A stretch of 59,393 bases of DNA, taken from positions 25,598-84,990 of the forward strand of contig NZ_JAPIVK010000021.1 of the NCBI RefSeq assembly GCF_026183675.1, in the 5' to 3' direction. The stretch comes from Microbulbifer halophilus (GTDB taxonomy: Bacteria > Pseudomonadota > Gammaproteobacteria > Pseudomonadales > Cellvibrionaceae). The position numbers and the translations under genes are program-made. Below, one piece after another: positions 54,220-59,393 of this stretch; the first letter of the stretch is position 1; each line of letters begins with the position of its first letter. The notes beneath the pieces were generated by a model, which made no database searches, was not told the DNA's origin, and saw only the letters and a list, made by a program, of their open reading frames with translations.

Positions 54220-55864
54220 AGACTTTTTCCTTGAAAGGCTGCAGACCGATACGGTGGTAGGTGTCGATAAACAGTTCGTCCTCGCGGCGCTCGCGGATGT
54301 AGATATCCAGGATGGTGTCGATCACGTCCGCCACTTCGGCGCGGGAGAAACTCGGCCCCAGCACCTTGGCCAGGCTGGCGTTCTCGGACGAGCTGCCCCC
54401 GAGCTGCACCTGGTAGAACTCATCGCCTTTCTTGTCCACGCCAAGAATGCCGATATGACCCACGTGGTGGTGGCCGCAGGCGTTCATGCAGCCGGAGATG
54501 TTCAGGTTCAGGTCGCCCAGGTCGTAGAGATAATCCATATCGTCGAAACGGCGCTGGATGGCCTCTGCCACCGGGATGGACTTGGCGTTGGCCAGCGAGC
54601 AGTAGTCGCCGCCGGGGCAGCAGATCATATCGGTCAGGGTGCCGATATTGGGCGTGGCGAAACCATTCTGGCGGGCTGCCTGCCAGAGCTCGCGGAGCTG
54701 CGCCTGTTCCACATCCGCCAACACCACATTCTGGTCGTGGGTGACGCGCACCTCGCCGAAGCTGAAACGCTCGGCCAGGTCGGCGATGGCCTCCAGCTGG
54801 CGGTCGGTAACGTCGCCCGGCGGCACGCCGGTGGGTTTGGTGGACAGGCGCACGGCGCGGTAGCCGGACACCCGGTGGGCGAAAGTGTTGCGCTCCAGCC
54901 AGCGGGCGAAAGCCTTGTCCTCCGACGCCTGTGCCTGCAGCGCGGCCTCGCTGGCGTCGCGATCGAGCTGGCGGTACTGGGGCTCGGTGAAGAAGGACTT
55001 GGCCCAGGCCAGCGCCTCGGGCGTCAGTTCGTCGGCGCCGTCTTTGATCTGTTCCCACTCGGCTTCCACCAGGCGGCCGAATTCGTCAGCGCCCATGGCC
55101 TTGACCAGGATCTTGATGCGGGCCTTGTACTTGTTGTCGCGCCGGCCCAGCTGGTTGTAGACACGCACTATGGCTTCCAGATAGGACAGCAGGTGCCGCT
55201 CCGGCAGGAAGTCGCGGATCGTCTCGGCGATCACCGGCGTGCGGCCTTGGCCGCCGCCCACCAGTACCTGGAATCCGATCTCGCCGTCCCGCTCGACGAT
55301 CTGCACACCGATATCGTGCACGCGGATGGCAGCGCGATCGGTCTGGGCGCCGTTGACGGCGATCTTGAACTTGCGCGGCAGGAAGGCGAATTCCGGGTGG
55401 AAGGTGGACCACTGGCGGATCAGCTCGCAATAGGGCCGCGGGTCGGCGATCTCGTCGCGGGCCACGCCGGCGTAGGGGTCCGAGGTGGTGTTGCGGATGC
55501 AGTTGCCGCTGGTCTGCACCGCGTGCATCTCCACTTCCGCCAGTTCGGCCAGGATGTCCGGCACGTCTTCCAACTGTGGCCAGTTGAACTGCAGATTCTG
55601 GCGGGTGGTGAAGTGGGCGTAGCCCTTGTCGTAGTCGCGGCTGATGCGCGCCAGGCGGCGCAGCTGGGTGCTGTTCAGCAGGCCGTAGGGCACGGCGATG
55701 CGCAGCATCGGCGCCAGCCGCTGAATATAGAGGCCGTTCTGCAGGCGCAGCGGCAGAAATTGCTCTTCGCTGAGCTCGCCGGCCAGGTAGCGTTCCGTCT
55801 GGCCGCGGAACTGGGCCACGCGCTCGCCGATGATGGCGCGGTCCCGGTCGTCATATCGATACAT
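54203..55864 (-). CDS. Nitrite/sulfite reductase haemoprotein (CysI-like)
   Basis: 553 residues, siroheme and [4Fe-4S] reductase. Two ferredoxin-like half-domains carry FTTRQNLQFNWP and VRVTHDQNVVLAD. The metal-cluster cysteines are C416 and C422 (CCPGGDYC, CxxxxxC) and C459 and C463 (GCMNACGHHH, CxxxC). The frame opens upstream at 56119, but homologues start at MYRYD, giving the ATG at 55864. With DUF934 downstream it is best seen as the assimilatory sulfite reductase making sulfide for cysteine synthesis. Confidence 0.92.
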   Translation of the reverse strand: MYRYDDRDRAIIGERVAQFRGQTERYLAGELSEEQFLPLRLQNGLYIQRLAPMLRIAVPYGLLNSTQLRRLARISRDYDKGYAHFTTRQNLQFNWPQLEDVPDILAELAEVEMHAVQTSGNCIRNTTSDPYAGVARDEIADPRPYCELIRQWSTFHPEFAFLPRKFKIAVNGAQTDRAAIRVHDIGVQIVERDGEIGFQVLVGGGQGRTPVIAETIRDFLPERHLLSYLEAIVRVYNQLGRRDNKYKARIKILVKAMGADEFGRLVEAEWEQIKDGADELTPEALAWAKSFFTEPQYRQLDRDASEAALQAQASEDKAFARWLERNTFAHRVSGYRAVRLSTKPTGVPPGDVTDRQLEAIADLAERFSFGEVRVTHDQNVVLADVEQAQLRELWQAARQNGFATPNIGTLTDMICCPGGDYCSLANAKSIPVAEAIQRRFDDMDYLYDLGDLNLNISGCMNACGHHHVGHIGILGVDKKGDEFYQVQLGGSSSENASLAKVLGPSFSRAEVADVIDTILDIYIRERREDELFIDTYHRIGLQPFKEKVYAKAS

Positions 55865-56202
55865 AACAGCTTGATTCCATTGCCATTTGCGCTGATCGTA
55901 GCGGTGCGGGAGAAGCGCGGGGAATAGCTCCGCGTATTCTCCAATGGCGCATAACATACCAGCGCGCTTATGCAAAAAATAACAATTTTTTTCGCTACCG
56001 CGGTAACAAACGGTTATAAGAGGCCTGGAATCCTCCACACTGGCCCGCTTGCGCCGCCGGCGGGGATTTGATCTACTGGAAACACCGTTTAGGTGCAGTA
56101 CAGCTACCCTGAATAACAATAATCACGGTACTCCCGAAACCGTAGCGGATGGACATGCGCAGCGGATTTCAGGGGTGGCCCACAAGCAATCGGAGTCATT
56201 CG
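55865..56202. other. 338-bp divergent intergenic region
   Basis: No supported gene beyond codons of the open frame continuing upstream of the reductase. It is AT-rich around 55970-56010 and holds divergent promoters for the sulfite reductase operon and the microprotein gene. A CysB-type site is possible, but I could not identify one. Confidence 0.4.
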
Positions 56203-56319
56203 ATGAGTAAAGAAGTAGTTGTTTCCAATGAGAGTGATAGCGCGGCAGATGCCGTTGCCGCCGTGGCCTTGGTAGCGATCTTCGTGGCTACCTGTATTTT
56301 CTGGGTCGCATCGCAGTAA
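56203..56319 (+). CDS. 38-residue single-pass membrane microprotein
   Basis: An ATG at 56203 with GGAG 7 bases upstream, 38 codons and TAA. The product starts MSKEVVVSNESDSAADAV, and the second half is a hydrophobic helix (AAVALVAIFVATCIFWV) ending ASQ. A polar acidic N-terminus, one helix and almost no C-terminal tail suggest a small inner-membrane protein. Codon use is normal for the region and the stop is clean. Function unknown; it lies opposite the sulfite reductase operon and about 200 bases before the ABC transporter genes. Confidence 0.72.
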   Translation: MSKEVVVSNESDSAADAVAAVALVAIFVATCIFWVASQ

Positions 56320-56521
56320 ATCGGCCCCGCGCCCGGAGCAGAGCAGTGCCGGGCGGACTTCCCGACTCGAGGTTCGGGGAGCCATTGACAGGCCCCTTCC
56401 ACACTGAAACCTGAGTTCCCGATAACCCCTTCGCAATCGCCGTGCACCTCGCCCCGGCTTCTGCCATTGGCAAGCTTCTCGCACTGCGGAACCTGAGCTT
56501 CGATCCTCGTCGGGGAACGCC

Positions 56522-57187
56522 ATGCTCGAACTTCGCCACCTCAGCAAGTCCTACCCCACGCCGCAGGGGCCCCTCAGTGTTCTCCGGCACATCGACCTGC
56601 ACCTGGCCGCCGGCGAGAGCCTGGCCCTGATGGGGGAGTCGGGCTGCGGCAAGTCGACCCTGTTGCACCTGGCGGCGGGCCTCGATACGCCCGACGCCGG
56701 CGAGGTGCGCCTCCATGGCGAGGCGCTGTCCGCACTCGACGAGCCCGCCCGCGCCCGCCTGCGGCGCGAACGCCAGGGCCTGGTCTTCCAGCAGTTTCAC
56801 CTGGTGCCGAGCCTGAATCTGGCCGACAACCTGAGCCTGCAGGCCCGCCTGGCGGGCCGGGAGGACGCGGCGTGGAATCGCGAGTTGCTCGGGCGCCTGG
56901 GCCTCGCCGGCATGGCGGGGCGCTATCCGGAACAGCTCTCCGGCGGCCAGCAGCAGCGCCTGGCGATTGGCCGCGCGCTGGCGGCGCGCCCGGCACTGCT
57001 GCTGGCCGATGAGCCCACCGGCAATCTCGACGAAAACAGCGCCGACGAGGTGCTGGCGCTGCTGCTGGCACTGGTGCGGGACAAGGGCTGCGCCCTGTTG
57101 ATGGTCACCCACAGCCCGCGGGTGGCGGCGCCGCTGGATCGCCGTGTGACGCTCAGCCACGGCCGTATCGAAAGGGGACCGGCGTGA
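56522..57187 (+). CDS. ABC transporter ATP-binding protein (LolD/MacB-like)
   Basis: 221 residues. Walker A GESGCGKST (38-46), Q-loop FQQFHLVPSLNLADN, signature LSGGQQQR (139-146), Walker B LLLADEP with E164, and a late H in MVTHS. This is the short ATPase type that pairs with FtsX-like permeases (LolD, MacB, lipoprotein or peptide extrusion). It ends overlapping the permease GTG. The ribosome binding site is modest. Confidence 0.94.
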   Translation: MLELRHLSKSYPTPQGPLSVLRHIDLHLAAGESLALMGESGCGKSTLLHLAAGLDTPDAGEVRLHGEALSALDEPARARLRRERQGLVFQQFHLVPSLNLADNLSLQARLAGREDAAWNRELLGRLGLAGMAGRYPEQLSGGQQQRLAIGRALAARPALLLADEPTGNLDENSADEVLALLLALVRDKGCALLMVTHSPRVAAPLDRRVTLSHGRIERGPA

Positions 57188-59393
57188 CCGCGACCGCCTT
57201 TCTCACCCTGCTGTCGCACTATCGCCGCCATCCGGGCCAGCTCGCCATGCTGCTGGTCGGGCTCATGGTGGCCAGCGCCCTGTGGAGCGGCGTACAGGCG
57301 ATCAATGCCTCGGCCCGCGACAGCTACGCGCGCGCCGAAGCCCTGTTCAGCACCGGCCTGGACCGGATCGAGCGCCGCGACGGCCGCCCGCTGAGCGCGG
57401 ACGATTACCTGTCGCTGCGCCTCGCGGGTGCGCCGGTATCGCCACTGGTGGAAGACGAGCTGGAGCTCGCCGGGGGCGGGCGCCTGCAGATATTGGGCAT
57501 CGATCCCCTGACCCTCCCCAAAGACAGTGGCCTGTCCACGGCCGGCGGTGCCGAGACACTGCGCGACTTCCTGCTCCCTCCGTACCGCACCCGCCTGGCC
57601 CCCGACACCCTGGCGGGCCTGACGGCGGCGGGCGACCGACTGCCACCGCTGGCCGACGGACGCCGGCTGCCGCCGCTGCAACCAGCGCCGCAATTGCCGC
57701 CCGGCGTGGCGGTGATGGATATTGCCGCCGCCCTGGAACTGCTCCGGCGCGAGCACCCCGATCGGCTGCTGGCGGCGCCGGAAACGCAGTTCGAGCTGCC
57801 CGATTCACTGCTGCGCAGCGACGCTGAAAATCTGGCGGCGCCGGGCCAGTTGAGCGACAGCTTCCATCTCAATCTGACCGCCATGGCCCTGCTGGCCCTG
57901 GCGGTGGGGCTGTTGATCGTGTACGCCGCGCTCAGCCTGGCGCTGGAACAGCGCCTGGGACTGATGCGCACCCTGCGCGCACTGGGGGTCTCGGGCCGGG
58001 CGCTGGTGGGCCTGTTGCTGGGGGAGTTGCTGCTGCTGGGGCTGGTGGGGGCGTCGCTGGGCATTGTCGGCGGGGTGGGGCTGGCCCGGTGGTTGCTGCC
58101 CGATGTGGCCGCCAGCCTGCAGATCCTCTATGGCGAGCGCGTGGGGAGTGAACTGGCACTGCCGTGGCGCTACTGGCTGGGCGGGCTGGCGGTGACCCTG
58201 GGCGGTATGCTGGTTGCTGGCCTGGGTACCCTGTGGCGGGCGGCGCGGCTCGATGTGCTGGGGCTGGGCCGCGCCCAGGCCTGGCGCGGTCAATTTCTGC
58301 GCCAGCTCCGCGCCATGGCACTGGCCGGCGGTGCCCTGTGGCTGCTTGCACTGGGGCTGCTCGCCTGGCTCCGCTACCGGCCACCGGCCGAGGGATTGAT
58401 TCCGGGTTTCGCCATGATCGCCGCGGGGCTGGTGGGCAGCGCACTCTGGTTGCCGCCGCTGCTGGCCGCGCTGACGACCCTCGCCGGGCGCCCGCTGCGG
58501 CGCCACCCGCTGGCGCAATGGGCGCTGGCGGATCTGCAGTTGCAACTGCCGCGGCTGTCGGTGGCCGCAATGGCGCTGTTGCTGGCCCTGTCGGCCAACC
58601 TCGGTGTGGGCAGCATGGTGGGCGGCTTCCGACTGACATTCCTCCAGTGGCTGGACCAGCGCCTGGTCGCGGATCTCTACCTGCGCCTTTCCCCGTCGCA
58701 GTACGGGGCCGCCAGCGACTGGCTCGAATCGCGGGGCCAGGTCGACACCCTGCTGCCCCGCGCCAGCGCCGAGGCCAGGCTGCTGGCCGGCCGCGACGCG
58801 CCCTACGGGCCCCGGTCGGTGAGCGTGTACGGCATCGCGCCCCGCGGAGCGCTGACGAAAAGCTGGCCCCTGCTGAATGCGCCGGGGGGCGAGGCATCGG
58901 CGTGGCGGGCCTTCGCCCGGGGCGCGGCGATGATCAACGAGCAGCTCGCCCTCGCCACGGGGATGAAACCCGGCGACCGGCTGCACCTGTCGAGTCCCGC
59001 CGGGCCGCTGGAGCTGTCGATCGCCGCCATCTATCCCGACTACGGCAACCCGCGCGGCGAGGTGATGCTGACCGCGGACGCAGTCAGCGAAGGGTATCGG
59101 ACTTCCCCCGACTCCATCGGCATAGTGCTGGACCGGCGGGCACCGCCCGGCGCCGCTGCCGCCCTGCGCCGGGATCTGGTACAGGCGCTGGCGATCGGCG
59201 GCGACAGCCTGGTCGACCAGCGCGAGATCAAGCGCCGCTCGCGAGAGATCTTCGAACGCACTTTCGCCATCACCCGGGCCCTGAACAGCCTGACACTCGG
59301 GGTCGCGGGGCTGGCGCTGCTGTCGAGCCTGCTGGCCCAGTCCGGCCAGCGCCGCGGCCAGCTGGCGCCGCTATGGGCGCTGGGCGTGTCGCG
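57184..59393 (+). CDS. ABC transporter permease, FtsX family (partial, runs off the end)
   Basis: Reading from the GTG at 57184, which overlaps the ATPase stop (GTGA), the frame stays open to the last base, about 736 codons. Segments include MLLVGLMVASALWSGVQAIN (first helix), then a periplasmic loop, LLALAVGLLIVYAALSLALEQRLGLMRTLRALGV (FtsX helix with the typical LRALG), LGGLAVTLGGMLVAGLGTLWRA, and late in the window NSLTLGVAGLALLSSLLAQ. The size and double FtsX layout fit the large extracytoplasmic lipoprotein or peptide exporters of the YbbP/LolCE-like class. The C-terminus is missing. Confidence 0.88.
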   Translation, partial: MTATAFLTLLSHYRRHPGQLAMLLVGLMVASALWSGVQAINASARDSYARAEALFSTGLDRIERRDGRPLSADDYLSLRLAGAPVSPLVEDELELAGGGRLQILGIDPLTLPKDSGLSTAGGAETLRDFLLPPYRTRLAPDTLAGLTAAGDRLPPLADGRRLPPLQPAPQLPPGVAVMDIAAALELLRREHPDRLLAAPETQFELPDSLLRSDAENLAAPGQLSDSFHLNLTAMALLALAVGLLIVYAALSLALEQRLGLMRTLRALGVSGRALVGLLLGELLLLGLVGASLGIVGGVGLARWLLPDVAASLQILYGERVGSELALPWRYWLGGLAVTLGGMLVAGLGTLWRAARLDVLGLGRAQAWRGQFLRQLRAMALAGGALWLLALGLLAWLRYRPPAEGLIPGFAMIAAGLVGSALWLPPLLAALTTLAGRPLRRHPLAQWALADLQLQLPRLSVAAMALLLALSANLGVGSMVGGFRLTFLQWLDQRLVADLYLRLSPSQYGAASDWLESRGQVDTLLPRASAEARLLAGRDAPYGPRSVSVYGIAPRGALTKSWPLLNAPGGEASAWRAFARGAAMINEQLALATGMKPGDRLHLSSPAGPLELSIAAIYPDYGNPRGEVMLTADAVSEGYRTSPDSIGIVLDRRAPPGAAAALRRDLVQALAIGGDSLVDQREIKRRSREIFERTFAITRALNSLTLGVAGLALLSSLLAQSGQRRGQLAPLWALGVS

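Overview
The window looks like chromosomal DNA of a GC-rich marine-type gammaproteobacterium, most like Microbulbifer or a relative in Cellvibrionales. This is inferred from gene content (SlyX, RsmJ, CmoA/CmoB/CmoM, YejM-type sulfatase, TyrR with a phenylalanine hydroxylase, a short MreB-like protein, DUF934 with sulfite reductase) and was not tested by any search. It is mostly core and housekeeping DNA: no prophage, integron, CRISPR array, rRNA or tRNA was seen. Long reverse-frame ORFs are abundant because of codon bias and are not genes.

Layout. 1-5.4 kb (+): serine hydrolase, a 248-bp MITE-like element, slyX, an OmpA-type lipoprotein, two unknown envelope proteins, rsmJ. 5.4-11.7 kb (-): an M16C metallopeptidase, cmoA-cmoB and an L-serine ammonia-lyase. 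11.9-15.9 kb (+): DUF599 protein, MazG-like pyrophosphohydrolase, cmoM, YejM-like sulfatase. Together with cmoAB this puts three steps of the tRNA wobble cmo5U/mcmo5U pathway within 7 kb. 15.9-23.9 kb: DnaJ-domain protein, porin, methyltransferase, msrA, sseA, lipoprotein peptidase, TRIC-type channel, gcdH. 24.1-29.9 kb (+): a complete, translationally coupled RND efflux operon (outer membrane factor, adaptor, pump). 30-34.3 kb (-): M23 peptidase, CPA2 antiporter, class V PLP enzyme and an Lrp/AsnC regulator.

34.6-37 kb is the aromatic amino acid unit: phhA (-) and tyrR (+) diverge around a perfect TYR box lying just upstream of the tyrR start. 37.1-42.6 kb holds a DUF962 protein, a CaiB-type CoA-transferase, a truncated MreB-like membrane protein, and the overlapping trio cstA, a small protein ending Cys-Cys, and an ArsA-type ATPase. 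42.7-45.4 kb holds a membrane-anchored unknown and a LytS/LytTR two-component pair. 45.6-48.1 kb (-) is a lipoprotein with 12 tandem beta-propeller-like repeats. 48.5-55.9 kb (-) carries asnS, a two-gene unit of a CocE/NonD hydrolase and an ATP-grasp ligase, and sulfite reductase with DUF934. The end (+) has a 38-residue membrane microprotein and an ABC exporter whose permease runs off the window.

The most interesting leads are the ATP-grasp/CocE pair, the cstA-CysCys-ArsA operon, the 12-repeat lipoprotein, the membrane-anchored MreB fragment, the microprotein, and the MITE whose insertion site supplies a stop codon. Intergenic regions carry several REP-like hairpin families. Start codons often differ from the longest frame; those chosen rest on ribosome binding sites, overlaps and family N-termini.
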